A DNA stretch of 64,000 nucleotides from Prorocentrum cordatum (lineage: Eukaryota > Sar > Dinophyceae > Prorocentrales > Prorocentraceae). The notes under the pieces are model-generated. The model was given only the letters and a program-made list of their open reading frames with translations, made no database searches and was not told the origin of the DNA. Where the stretch lies: contig CAUYUJ010013836.1 in assembly GCA_963575745.1 (NCBI GenBank), forward strand, positions 1-64,000, written 5' to 3'. The position numbers and the translations under genes are program-made. This document shows positions 44,571 through 54,200 of the stretch, in pieces. Position 1 is the stretch's first letter; each line of letters opens with the position of its first letter.

Positions 44571-46044
44571 GATGAAGCCGGGCAAGCGGTTTGCCCTTTG
44601 GTATGAGGACGACACTTACTGGCACGAGCGGGTCGCGCTGGCGGAGGTGCGGCCAGGGGTGTGGATCATCACCACTCCCGATGGGCATCGCTACTCTGAG
44701 AATATCAGGTGCCGCCGGGGTACCTCAGGCGCGGTGCAGGCGGTGCATCTCGTCCCTGATGCCGAGCTGCTGGAGCCGATGAAGGGGCACTTCTACCGGT
44801 TTCGCACCGCGTTCGACGCCGCGGGCCTGGTGGAGCAGATCAAGCTGGCTGATGGCGAGTCCTATGGCATCACTCGTCGTCGGCGGCCGTCGCCTGAGGC
44901 CATTGCCCTGTGGGACGGGAGTGAGGTCGAGTATCAGGCGCTGATGGACTCGGACGGGGCGCAGCTGGTGCCCTTGGCTGGGGACGACGGTGAGGCGAGG
45001 CCTGCTGTCGCGCCGGGCGCCGCGGCTCTGCCGCTGGCCGCGGCCGCTGACCCGCCGCCGGACGTCACCTGGCTCATCGTCGACCCGCTCCACCCTGATT
45101 TCGGTCGGGAGCGCCATCCTGCTCCAGACGCCGAGATGGCAGGTGACTACGCCATGGCGTTGGACGCGAGTCGGCGGCCGGTGCCAGTGAAACGGGTGCC
45201 GATCGCCGACGTGGCCACCTTCTTGGACACGGTGCACATGACGGTGCGCAAGATCCTGGACGAGGAGGGCGCCGCCGTGAAGGCGGACAAGGGTCTGGAG
45301 GGCCGCCTGAGCGAGGCCCTGGACGGCGGCACCAAGACCCTTCCTGCGGGCGAGGACGCGAGGACCTTGTCGGTGAGCTACGACGAGCACGGGGAGCGGC
45401 ACAAGGACTGGCGATCGGTCTGCGCCGAGATCTCGTTCAGCCACTTCAGCGACTGGGAGAAGCACCGCGAGGGGCCGGCGACCACGCTCGCGTTGTTCAA
45501 GAACATCCAGCGCCAAGGGGGAGATCCTCGCCTGTTCTATCCCATATGGTGCCGGGGCGCGGACGTCAGCCCTCAGGAGCGCACGGGCGTCGAGATGAAG
45601 CTCCTGCTGGACATCCTGTACCTGAGCGGCTGCTACGACCAGGTCAACGGGCCATCGTTGGCGAGCATCGAGGCCGTGTCGAGGAGGGTGTGCCAGATCA
45701 TCGAGGCGTACTCCACTGGCACTCCTGGCCGCGCGAACTGGGAGGGCGTGAAGCACTTCATGCCTCTGGCCAACTCGGCCTCGGTGGTGCCGCCGGAGCT
45801 GCGCTCGCATGCCCACCGCCGCGCGAAGGAGGAGGTGGAGATCGAGAACATGCGCATGAAGGCGCGCGGGCTGCATCCGGGTGCCGGCGCTGAGGGCAGT
45901 CAACCTGTCCTTCCTGGCGCAGGCGGAGGCGGAGGCGGCCGCGGCGGGGGGCCCAAGGGCGACCCGAAAGGCGGAGGACGTGGTCAGCCCAAACAGGGAG
46001 CCGGCGCGGAGGCGGAGAAGGTGAGGTTGCCGGGACAGGGGTGA
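44497..46044 (+). CDS. Retroelement ORF2: gag-like protein
   Basis: 515 codons, ATG at 44497, unbroken. The N-terminal half is a beta-rich region (MREMKPGKRFALWYEDDTYW). It has a Pro/Ala linker near residues 165-195, a helical middle with the conserved-looking EISFSHFSDWEKHREGP and RLFYPIWCRGADVSPQ, and a tail rich in Gly, Lys and Arg (GGGGGGRGGGPKGDPKGGGR) suited to binding nucleic acid. There is no CCHC zinc knuckle. Position before the reverse transcriptase and the basic tail suggest the structural (gag) role. Its TGA stop overlaps the next start as TGATG. The 480-codon minus-strand frame here is a shadow. Confidence 0.65.
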   Translation: MLSNRKYQLFSSSGLVVPEEEFMREMKPGKRFALWYEDDTYWHERVALAEVRPGVWIITTPDGHRYSENIRCRRGTSGAVQAVHLVPDAELLEPMKGHFYRFRTAFDAAGLVEQIKLADGESYGITRRRRPSPEAIALWDGSEVEYQALMDSDGAQLVPLAGDDGEARPAVAPGAAALPLAAAADPPPDVTWLIVDPLHPDFGRERHPAPDAEMAGDYAMALDASRRPVPVKRVPIADVATFLDTVHMTVRKILDEEGAAVKADKGLEGRLSEALDGGTKTLPAGEDARTLSVSYDEHGERHKDWRSVCAEISFSHFSDWEKHREGPATTLALFKNIQRQGGDPRLFYPIWCRGADVSPQERTGVEMKLLLDILYLSGCYDQVNGPSLASIEAVSRRVCQIIEAYSTGTPGRANWEGVKHFMPLANSASVVPPELRSHAHRRAKEEVEIENMRMKARGLHPGAGAEGSQPVLPGAGGGGGGRGGGPKGDPKGGGRGQPKQGAGAEAEKVRLPGQG

Positions 46045-48440
46045 TGCTCGGGGCCGGCGCCGACCGTGGTCGAGTCGACGCTGGAGGCCCAGACTCGGTG
46101 GCAGGTGACAGCCGTGTGAGGCGCGTTGCCATGCTGCCGCTCTTTCCAATTCCCTTCTCCCCGGCACCTGCCGTGCCCAGCGGACGTGGCCGACAGGCTT
46201 CTGGCCTGCGAGGCCATTTGCGGAGACTGAATGCTGATGTCAACGCAACTGTGAACGCTTTGAATTGGATGGCTGGGGACCGGCATCGCCCCGAGTACGG
46301 GCCGCCGCGTACCTCAGAGCAGGCTAGTGTGCATGCGCGCGTCAGAGACCGGATTTCTTCCCTTTTGACCTCAGGCGTCGCGATCCCTAGCCGGCGAGCG
46401 GCTTTTCTCGAGCTGCTGCACGGCCGGGCTGTGTACGATGCAGAGCCCGGTGGACACAACCTTGCCAGTTTCTCCAATGTCTCCTCTGTGGGCCTGCCTG
46501 ACAGCCTCGTCGGCGCCCCTTCGGTGCAGGAGGTTGTGGGCCCAGAGGCGAGCCAATTCTTGGAGCAGAACTACGAGCGCATGCTGCGCACCTCGACGGA
46601 CTTTTTGGAGCGACAGGAGTCGCTGCCCTCTATAACTCCCTATTGGGACCCTGTGCTTTCTCGCAGCCGCCGCAAGTTTCTGCGGCTGATGCGGGCGCTT
46701 CTGCGGATTGGACTGGTCACGCTTTTGCCAGCTGGTTCGGCGCAGGAGCACGTCGGTATGTTCTTTGTGAAGAAGGCCGGTAAAAGTAAGAGTCGGCTCA
46801 TCATTGATGCTCGTCGTGCGAATAGGCGTTTTTCTGATCCCCCTGGAGTCCACCTCTGTTCGTCAGAGAGCCTCGCGAGGATCGAGGTTTCTCTTCCGCC
46901 TGGTTGCTCTAGTCCTACTCCTGATCAACTTCGTAGCGCCCAGATGTGTCTGGGGCTGGCGGATGTTAAGGACGCTTTCCATCGGTTTCGTCTTCCCTTG
47001 GGCCTGGCGAGTTACTTCGGTTTGGGTGCCGCCACAGCGGGGGAACTGAAGGTCGTGGGAACCAATGTTGGCGGGAGCGTCTTGGGTGTTGATGACCAGG
47101 TCGACATATGTTGGGCTTCTCTTCCTATGGGTTTCTCTTGGTCACTCTACTTCTGCCAGCAAGCGGGTGAGCATCGTATGGCTAATGTTCCTGGTCTTCG
47201 TGATTCTGTCCTCCTTCGTGATCGTGGTCGGCCTGGGGTCTCAGGTTTGCTGAGAAAGGCGAGGGCGAGAAGGGGGGGCTCGTCTTGGAGGGCTCCGGGA
47301 TATGTCACTGCATCTACGTTGACAATCTGGGTGTTCTCTCTTGTGATCCCTCTCATACCTCGTCCATCCTGTCCGACGCGGCGGCTCGTCTCGAGAGCGT
47401 TGGGCTCGTGACCCACGAGCACGAGGTGAGTGCCACTTCGTCGAAGGCCCTGGGGACCCACATAGACCTCGAGGGCCTTAGAGTTTCTCTTGCGCCCGCT
47501 CGACTGTGGAAGGTGCGCCGGGGTGTTATGTATGCCTTGTCGTGTCGGAAGCTGTCTGGACGTGTCTGGGAAGTGCTGCTGGGCCACCTCACCTTCTGCG
47601 CGCTGATCAATCGTAGCATGATGAGTGTCTTCAGGAGTATCTATGCCTTCATAAATAAGTACTACGCTACCCCTATGCCGCTGTGGGACACCGCTAGGCA
47701 GGAGATGCTGACCGCTGCCTCCCTCCTGTCCCTGATGGGTGCCTCGTGGACGCTGCCCTGGTCCCCTGGTGTCGTGGCCACGGACGCTTCGGAGGAGGGG
47801 TTCGGGGCCACCGTCTCAGAGTGGGACCCTCAGGACGTCTCGGAGGTGGGGAGGATCCTGGAGAGGGGCCGCTTTCGGAAGCTTCCTGGAGTTTCTGCCC
47901 GGTCAAGGTTTTTCGGGAGTCTTGAGGAGCTTGGATCTGAGGCGGACGAGGGGGAGTTCGACAGGCCGTATGATGTGGACTCTAGCTTCCCGGAGGTCCC
48001 CCACAAGCTGCTCTCGCAAGCCCACTGGAGTACCCTTCTGGCGGGCCCCTGGAAGTATTTTGACGAGGGCATTTTCACCTTGGAGGCTAGGGCCCTGGTC
48101 CTGGGATTTCAGGCGCTGGTGAGCGAGTGCCAAGTCAGGAACGCGAGGGTGCTCTTCTTGGTTGATAACATGGGGGTGTGTCTAGCCTTCGCTCGGGGGC
48201 GCACCACGGACTTCAGGGCCCTGATGTGTATGAGACGCATGGGGTCGTGGTGCTTGGCCCTCGGACTGCGAGTCTGTTTTCGCTGGATACCTTCCGAGTG
48301 GAATGCTGCGGATGAGCCGTCCCGTCGGTTTTCGGTAGAACATGTTGGCTCACGTGCTGACCTTGACTCTGTTGGCTATTCCCGCACTGTTCCTGAACCA
48401 CTCAGATGTGATGGAGAGGGGCCCCAGGTTGGGGCCTGCC
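46044..48440 (+). CDS. Retroelement ORF3: reverse transcriptase and RNase H, one frame break
   Basis: Starts at ATG 46044 in the overlap TGATG with ORF2. Reverse transcriptase motifs are MFFVKKAGKSKSRLIIDAR, LADVKDAFHRF (catalytic Asp), LPMGFSWS and YVDN. YVDN has Asn where most reverse transcriptases have the second Asp. RNase H follows with VATDASEEGFG, FTLEARALVLGF, LFLVDNM and NAADEPS, so all four acidic residues are present. The frame shifts by -1 at about 47234, between LPMGFSWS and YVDN, either a one-base loss or a programmed shift. The end is approximate, since the frame continues through the recombinase region without a stop. Confidence 0.82.
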
Positions 48441-49910
48441 CGCGCCGTGCCGCGGGCGAAGGCGCAATCGGGCCGCCTGCCCCGCGGGTCGACGACGATC
48501 CCCGCGGCGCCCGTGGTCTCGAGGAACCTGGTGACGTTCACGCCGGCGCCCGCGACTGGCAGGGCGACCCGGACCCGCCGTCTGGCGTCCGGGGACGCGC
48601 TGGTGGCGAAGCTGGAGCAGGCCCCGAAGGAGAAGGAGCAACGGACGCTCGACGAGTTGAGCGACGGAGAGGTGACAGACAAGGACGACGAGAGCGACGC
48701 GACCTCCGACACCGTGAAGGTTCAAGTGCGGCCGGCTCGCCGAGTGCGAGTCTTGGCGGCCCCGCGGGTCGGGCGAGCGCGCCAGCCGGTGGAGGCGAAG
48801 CGGCTGCAGGGGCTGGGTCTTCTGCCGCTGGAGTCGAGCGCGGTTCAGTGGAAGACGGAGACCGACTACTACGACGCGGTGAACGCCTGGCGGGCTCGAG
48901 CCCGCGAGCTGGGCGAGCCTCTCGGCGTGGCTGCCGAGGTGGACGCGTCGGTGGTGCGGCAGCTGCAAGAGCTTTTCGACCAAGGCGAGAACCTCAGCAA
49001 GGGCGAGAAGCTCGTGGCCGGGCTGGAGCACTTCCTGCCCGAGTTCGGGCGGCATGGAGGCCTTCATCTTTCCCGGTGCTACCGGGCTCTGAAAGGCTGG
49101 AGACGCCGCTGCCCGCCACGATCGCGCCGCCCCCTGGCCTTCAGCATCTGGGCAGCCATCATCTGGGAGCTGTGCCGCGCGAACTTCTGGAACATGGGGG
49201 TGTACACGCTGTTCATGCTGGTGACCTACATGCGGCCCTCGGAGCCCCTGAAGCTGCTGAAGGAGGACCTCCTCGCCCCGGCGCATGGGCTCTCTGCCTC
49301 GTGGATCTGCTTCGCCTTCCGGCAGGAGCGGGGAGCGGCGTCCAAGACGTGCGCGACGGACGAGAGCATCGACCTGAGCTGCAGGTGGGTGCCCTACCTG
49401 ACGACGGTGGTTGCTGCGCTGCGAGCAGGCGACCCCAAGGCCAAGGTCTTCAACTTCAAGTACAGCAGCTACACGCGCCAGTTCAAGATCGCCTGCAAGA
49501 AGCTGGGGCTGACGGCCGTGCCTTATCAGGCAAGGCACTCAGGCGCCTCCATCGACGCCGCCATGAAGTATCGCACCCGGGCCGAGATCAAGAGCAGGGG
49601 ACGGTGGAAGGCGGACAAGTCGGTGCTGAGGTACGACAGCAAGGCCAAGATTGTCGAGAGCGTCGACAAGCTGAGCGCCTCGTTGGGCTCTCACGTGCAC
49701 AGGTGCGAGCTCCAGCTCGGGCCCCTTTTGTGCGGCCAGATCGACCCCTCGGCCATCGCACCGCCCGTCATCCCGAGCTCGGCCCCAAAGAAGCGACGCC
49801 GTGCCAAGCCGATCTTTTTGGCGGCACAGGCGGTGTGGGCCGAGCAGCAGGCAGATACGGTATTCGGGCTCGGCTGTGGGACAAATCTATTTCAGATTCT
49901 TTGGATCTGA
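48342..49910 (+). CDS. Retroelement ORF4: tyrosine recombinase
   Basis: 522 codons in the frame opened by ATG at 48342 (alternative ATG 48411), overlapping the end of RNase H. The N-terminal 150 residues are Arg/Pro-rich and acidic linkers. The catalytic domain has MRPSEPLKL (first Arg), YQARHSGAS (second Arg, with Tyr where His is usual), GRWKADKS (Trp at the His/Trp position) and LRYDSKAK (nucleophile Tyr). It would integrate the element's DNA circle. The frame ends at 49910 inside the next module. The methyltransferase frame begins at 49808, offset by one base, right after PKKRRRAK. Confidence 0.82.
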   Translation: MLAHVLTLTLLAIPALFLNHSDVMERGPRLGPARAVPRAKAQSGRLPRGSTTIPAAPVVSRNLVTFTPAPATGRATRTRRLASGDALVAKLEQAPKEKEQRTLDELSDGEVTDKDDESDATSDTVKVQVRPARRVRVLAAPRVGRARQPVEAKRLQGLGLLPLESSAVQWKTETDYYDAVNAWRARARELGEPLGVAAEVDASVVRQLQELFDQGENLSKGEKLVAGLEHFLPEFGRHGGLHLSRCYRALKGWRRRCPPRSRRPLAFSIWAAIIWELCRANFWNMGVYTLFMLVTYMRPSEPLKLLKEDLLAPAHGLSASWICFAFRQERGAASKTCATDESIDLSCRWVPYLTTVVAALRAGDPKAKVFNFKYSSYTRQFKIACKKLGLTAVPYQARHSGASIDAAMKYRTRAEIKSRGRWKADKSVLRYDSKAKIVESVDKLSASLGSHVHRCELQLGPLLCGQIDPSAIAPPVIPSSAPKKRRRAKPIFLAAQAVWAEQQADTVFGLGCGTNLFQILWI

Positions 49911-50533
49911 CGCTTCTGAAGAACATCCAGCTTTTGTGCTCGGAGGCCAAAAATGGTAAGTTGGTTGCAGCCATGATCGCTATCGAGTGCCGCTCTTGGG
50001 GCATCGCTCGTCACAGAACCAACGTGATCCGTTCGCGTACTGAGCCCTGGGGTGTTACGAAACCGGCCAAACCCTTCTCGGCCAATGATCTGGAAGCCCT
50101 TCGGACCGGAAATCTCCAGGCCCGCAGGGTCCTCAAGCTCATTCGGTACATCCACGCCCTGGGCATCCCGTGGGCCGTCGAGAACCCAGCGACAAGTTTA
50201 CTTTGGTGGGTCCCAGGCTTCATCCACTTCGCGAACGATCCCAAGGTGCATGTTAAGATTATCGACCAGTGTGCCTTCGGAACCCCGTGGCGAAAGCGTA
50301 CCCAACTCATGTTCGGCAATTGCGACCCCTTTGATGTCAGCTTGTGCGATAAGTATATGTGCCACGGTCGGGGGACTTGCTGTTTCACTGGAAAACCTCA
50401 CGTGGAGCTGGAGGGCAAACGTATGACATCCCAGGCCCAGACTTACCCACCCCGTTTTTCCCAGCTCCTGGCCAAAATACTGTGCAGTACGGCTGTATGT
50501 CAACGTGCTTACCAATACTCAATCAACTCATAA
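49808..50533 (+). CDS. Methyltransferase-like module of the retroelement
   Basis: About 241 codons with no start codon of their own. DLFGGTGGVGRA is the S-adenosylmethionine-binding motif I of cytosine-5 methyltransferases. ECRSW keeps the Cys of the usual PC motif but has Glu for Pro. VENPATSLLWW corresponds to the ENV/ENP motif IV, and FGTPWRKRT is a further conserved block. Cytosine methyltransferases captured by retrotransposons are established in several eukaryotes, including dinoflagellates. It is probably made as an extension of the recombinase through a -1 shift at 49808 or from an intact relative. Activity is uncertain given the altered PC motif. Confidence 0.7.
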   Translation, partial: ADLFGGTGGVGRAAGRYGIRARLWDKSISDSLDLTLLKNIQLLCSEAKNGKLVAAMIAIECRSWGIARHRTNVIRSRTEPWGVTKPAKPFSANDLEALRTGNLQARRVLKLIRYIHALGIPWAVENPATSLLWWVPGFIHFANDPKVHVKIIDQCAFGTPWRKRTQLMFGNCDPFDVSLCDKYMCHGRGTCCFTGKPHVELEGKRMTSQAQTYPPRFSQLLAKILCSTAVCQRAYQYSINS

Positions 50534-50557
50534 GCTCACTACCTTTCGGGACGTTTT

Positions 50558-50689
50558 GGGAATCAGCTATTGCATAATGCCGAGTATATACTCTTTAGCA
50601 TTCTCATTCTGTCGTGGGCCAGCTCGTGATGACGGTGGCAGAGTTGATTAGACACATTGCTGAATGAAAACAGAGTGCAGGTCTCTCAT
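50558..50689 (+). repeat. Split direct repeat B1
   Basis: 132 bp, begins GGGAATCAGCTATTGC and ends GCAGGTCTCTCAT. Identical to B2 and directly joined to A2. Confidence 0.9.
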
Positions 50690-50788
50690 GTTAGTGCGGA
50701 GTGTGCTTGCAAACGGGCACGGGATTGAGGGACCCAACGGCGTCTTCACCATGCTCCCCTGTATTCCACTATATATTCGCTCAAGCTT
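50690..50788 (+). repeat. Split direct repeat A2
   Basis: 99 bp, identical to A1. Confidence 0.9.
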
Positions 50789-50841
50789 CCCTCCCCCCTC
50801 TCCCTCTTCTTGCGCGGTGCCGTTCCGACTCCACGTTTCAA

Positions 50842-50973
50842 GGGAATCAGCTATTGCATAATGCCGAGTATATACTCTTTAGCATTCTCATTCTGTCGTG
50901 GGCCAGCTCGTGATGACGGTGGCAGAGTTGATTAGACACATTGCTGAATGAAAACAGAGTGCAGGTCTCTCAT
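50842..50973 (+). repeat. Split direct repeat B2
   Basis: 132 bp, identical to B1, ends the element. The next bases return to the host tail repeat. Confidence 0.9.
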
Positions 50974-51555
50974 TTTTGTTCCTTAGGACGGTCTTGTTCC
51001 TCGCCGCCGACAGCCCCCGTCCCGATAAAACTACGGCTCCCGCTCGAGATTTCCTTCCTTCTTGCTCCAGTCGGTGTTCCTCCTCGCCGCCGACAACCGC
51101 CGTCCCAATAAACCAGCGTTCCAGCTCGAGACTTCGTTTCGTTTTACGCTGGACTAGCGCCCTACTCTCTTCAGCATTGGCCCCGCTCCCAGCAACAACA
51201 GCGGCCCTGCTCGAGACTTCCTCCCCTTCCTCCCTTTCTATTCAGGGCCAGGTCATTGCCTCGCCGCCGACAGCCCCCATCCCCACCAAGGCAATCCTGT
51301 TGCTCGATACTTGTGCTTTACCCCTGGCTGGTGCTCCACTGGCGGTCTCGCATCGGCCCAGCAAGGCGCGGGCATGCGTTTCCGTGGCGGGATAGGTTGG
51401 AATTCCTCGGAGGAGGTGTTTGCAAGACCCCATTGGGCGGGAGATCGGGGAGTGGGAAAAGCGGATCCTGCTATAGAACAATAGTCTTCCATGATGGGCA
51501 TGGTTATCAGGATGGTCGCATGCTTCGTGTGGAAACATCGCGCATGAGGGTAAAC
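50974..51555. repeat. Degenerate tail repeats continuing after the insertion
   Basis: Units with CGCTCGAGACTTCCTCCC and TCCTCGCCGCCGACAGCC. They match the tail at 43500-43987, showing that the element split one repeat. Confidence 0.65.
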
Positions 51556-51599
51556 TGATTGTTGTTGTTGTTGCTGTTGCTGTTGCTGCTGCTGCTGAT

Positions 51600-51644
<45 letters not shown>

Positions 51645-51694
51645 ATCGTTGTCGTCGTTGTTGTTGTTGTTGTTGTTGTTGTTGCTGCTGTTGC

Positions 51695-51750
<56 letters not shown>

Positions 51751-51752
51751 TT
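51556..51752. repeat. TTG run with TCG variants
   Basis: About 200 bases of TTG/TTGTCG. Followed by TTGATCCCCCC as in other units. Confidence 0.9.
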
Positions 51753-51779
51753 GAATTTTCAGTTATGAAGAACATTCAT

Positions 51780-52150
51780 GGTTGATCCCCCCGTCTGGTG
51801 CATTTGTTTTTTGGATTGAAGTGAGCTTCCTGGGGCTCGCACCTTGTTTTTTATGAGGGGAAGTCTTGAGGGTCAAACTGTGTCGTTGGCCCCCGGTTTA
51901 CAGCAACAACGGCTCCCGTCCGAGACTTCCTCACAATTCATTGAAGAATCGCGCTCTCGCTTGGGACTTCCTTGCAATTTACCGCCGGATCGCGGCTCCC
52001 GCCTGATAATTCCTTACAATGTATTAAAGAATCGCGTTCTCGCTTGGGACTTCCCCGCAACTTACCACCGAATCGCGGCTCCCGCTTGATACTTCCTCAT
52101 AATTCATTCAGATGCCGCTCCTCGACAATTAGGAATCGCGCTCCCGCTAC
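51780..52150. repeat. Tail repeats
   Basis: Units with AATCGCGCTCTCGCTTGGGA and ACAACAACGGCTCCCG. Confidence 0.65.
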
Positions 52151-52299
52151 ATCTTGCTTGGTGGTTCAAGCAGAATTTTCGCTTCAACGACCCGCCCGCT
52201 CGACCCGCCCATCTGGGCCTGCCCGCCCGACCAGCCCGTTAGGGACTGCAGTCGCCGCTCGCTGCCTTTCGCCTGCCTTCGATGCCCCTCGCTGCCAGT

Positions 52300-53065
52300 A
52301 CTGGTTCTGCGGTCGCCTTCGCTCGCTGCCCTTCGTGGCCCCGTTGCTGCCCTCATTGGCCCCGTCGCTGCCCATTGTGGCCCCGCATTATATGCCCTTC
52401 GTGGTCCCCGCTCGCAGTCGCCCGTCGTGGCCCCATACGCATGCCCTTCGTAGCCCCGCTGTCGCCCTTCGTGGCCCCCTCTCTGCCCTTCGTGGCCCTT
52501 TTGCTGCCCTCAGTGGCCCCGCTGTCGCCCTTTGTGGCCCCATATGCAAATGCCCTTCGTGGCCCCCGCTCGTTCGCGCCCGTCGTGGCCCCATGTGCAT
52601 TCCCTTCGTGGCCCCGCTGTCGCCCTTCGTGGCCCCCTTTCTGCCCTTCGTGGTCCCGTTTCTGCCCTCAGCGGCCCCGTCCCTGCCCTCTGTGGCCCCG
52701 GATTATTTGCCCTTCGTGGCCCCCGCTCGCTCGCGCCCTTCGTGGTCCCTTACGCCTGCGTTTCGTCGCCCCGCTGTCGCCATTCGTGGCCCCCTCGCTG
52801 CCCTTCGTGGCCCACTTTCTGCGCTCAGTGGCCCCGCTGTCGCCCTTTCTGGCTCCATCTATGTATGCCCTTCGTGGCCCCCGCTCGTTCGCGCCCGTCG
52901 TGGCCCCATATGCATGCCCTTCGTGGCCCCGCTGTCGTTCTTCGTGGCCCCCTCTCTGCCCTTCGTGGCCCCGTTTCTGCCCTCACCGGCTCCGTCGCTG
53001 CCCTCTGCAGCCCCCTATACGCATGCCCTTCGGGGCCCCCGTTCGTTCGCGCCCGTCGTGGCCCG
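52300..53065. repeat. CCTTCGTGGCCCC minisatellite, block 3
   Basis: The longest block, about 765 bases, with a higher-order pattern that inserts CATATGCATGCCCTTCGTGG at intervals. Confidence 0.85.
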
Positions 53066-53199
53066 CGCCAACAATCGCCACTCACAGCGCAAATGATCGC
53101 CCTCCCTCCTTCTTGCCCCTCCCCTCCCTATCTCCGATCCCTTCGTCCTCATTCTCCCCCGTTATCTGTTACTCTTCGTCTTCAAGGGCTTCACCAACC

Positions 53200-53325
53200 A
53201 CACGTGGCAAGGAATGAATATACCCCCCAAAAGGGGGTACGATCGAAGGCGAAGAGGGCGGATATCCAGGGTTTGGGATATGCATATTCAGTGACACGCG
53301 AGCAGATAAGAGCGAACAGTCTTAA
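53200..53325 (+). repeat. Conserved core, copy 3
   Basis: CCAAAAGGGGGTACGATCGA, GGGTTTGGGATATGCAT and GAGCGAACAGTCTTAAAATG. Confidence 0.7.
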
Positions 53326-53379
53326 AATGGTTGTTGTTGTGTATTCATTTCTAGAAAGTAGTTGTTGTTGATCTCTAGA

Positions 53380-54010
53380 AACGGTTCCGCGAGCTCTCGC
53401 CTCGACGCCTGCTGCAATTCTTCTGAGAACTAGACTCCAGCTCGAGCGCGAGCTTGATTGTAAATGTGTGTTCTTGGAGGCCCGGCTACAACGACAGCGG
53501 CTCCCGCTCGATATTTCCTCACGAATTACCCCGAGACAACCTGGCCAGAGAGGCCCCCGAACTCAGGAACGGCGCTCTTGCTGGAGACTTCCTCGCAATT
53601 CGGTCAAGTGGGCGGAGGCCCAGCCACGACGACAAGGGCTCCTGCTCGATACTTCCTCACGATTTACTCCGAGAGCCCCTGGCCAGGAAGGCCCCCGAAC
53701 TTAGGAACGGCGCTCTCGCTCGAGACGTTCTCGTGATTCAGTCACATTGGTAGGGGCCCAGCTACGACGACAAGGGCTCTCTCTTAATACTTCCTAAAAA
53801 CGTATTCGCAGAGGCCCTTGCCAGAGAGGCTTCCGAACTCAAGAGTGGCGCTCTTGCTCGAGATATTCTCGTAATTCAAGCAGGTTGGTGGAGGCCCAGA
53901 CACGGCGACAAGGGCTCCCGTTTGATATTTCTAAATCTGTACTCCGAGAGCCCTTGGCCAGAGAGGCCCCCGAACTCAGGAACGGTGCTCTCGCACGAGA
54001 TCTCCTCACA
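53380..54010. repeat. Tail repeats with about 115-120-bp period
   Basis: GGCGCTCTCGCTCGAGAC, GAGAGGCCCCCGAACTCAGG and ACGACAAGGGCTCCCG recur about every 115-120 bases. Confidence 0.65.
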
Positions 54011-54019
54011 CTTCAGTCA

Positions 54020-54148
54020 GTGGCCGTGAAGGAAGATATTCCCCCCGAGAAGGGGTGCGATCGAAGACGAATTGGGCGGGTATCGAGGGTTGAGGTATAC
54101 AGACTGCAAGACGCGCGTGCTAGTAACAGCGAACAGTCTTAAAATGAT
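54020..54148 (+). repeat. Conserved core, copy 4
   Basis: Same core, followed by a TCGTTG run (54150-54232). Confidence 0.7.
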
Positions 54149-54152
54149 GATG

Positions 54153-54200
<48 letters not shown>

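Larger units (their letters stand above)
43988..50973 (+). mobile_element. Tyrosine-recombinase retroelement with A1-B1-A2-B2 split direct repeats
   Basis: A 6,986-bp element. Repeat A (99 bp) is at 43988-44086 and 50690-50788. Repeat B (132 bp) is at 50558-50689 and 50842-50973. Each pair looks identical base for base. B1 abuts A2 exactly, and A2 and B2 are 53 bases apart. This A1-body-B1-A2-B2 order is the hallmark of PAT/Ngaro-type members of the DIRS order, which integrate with a tyrosine recombinase and make no target duplication. None is visible here. Inside lie a Cys-rich ORF, a gag-like ORF, reverse transcriptase-RNase H, a recombinase and a methyltransferase-like module. Identical repeats suggest recent insertion. 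Two single-base frame breaks may inactivate it. Confidence 0.88.

Noticed and set aside
44725-46167. 480-codon minus-strand open frame
   Set aside because: Antisense shadow of the gag-like ORF of the retroelement.
47285-50533. A single 1,082-codon protein
   Set aside because: The frame is stop-free, but its middle (about 48440-49800) is an out-of-frame reading of the tyrosine recombinase. Only the two ends are real.
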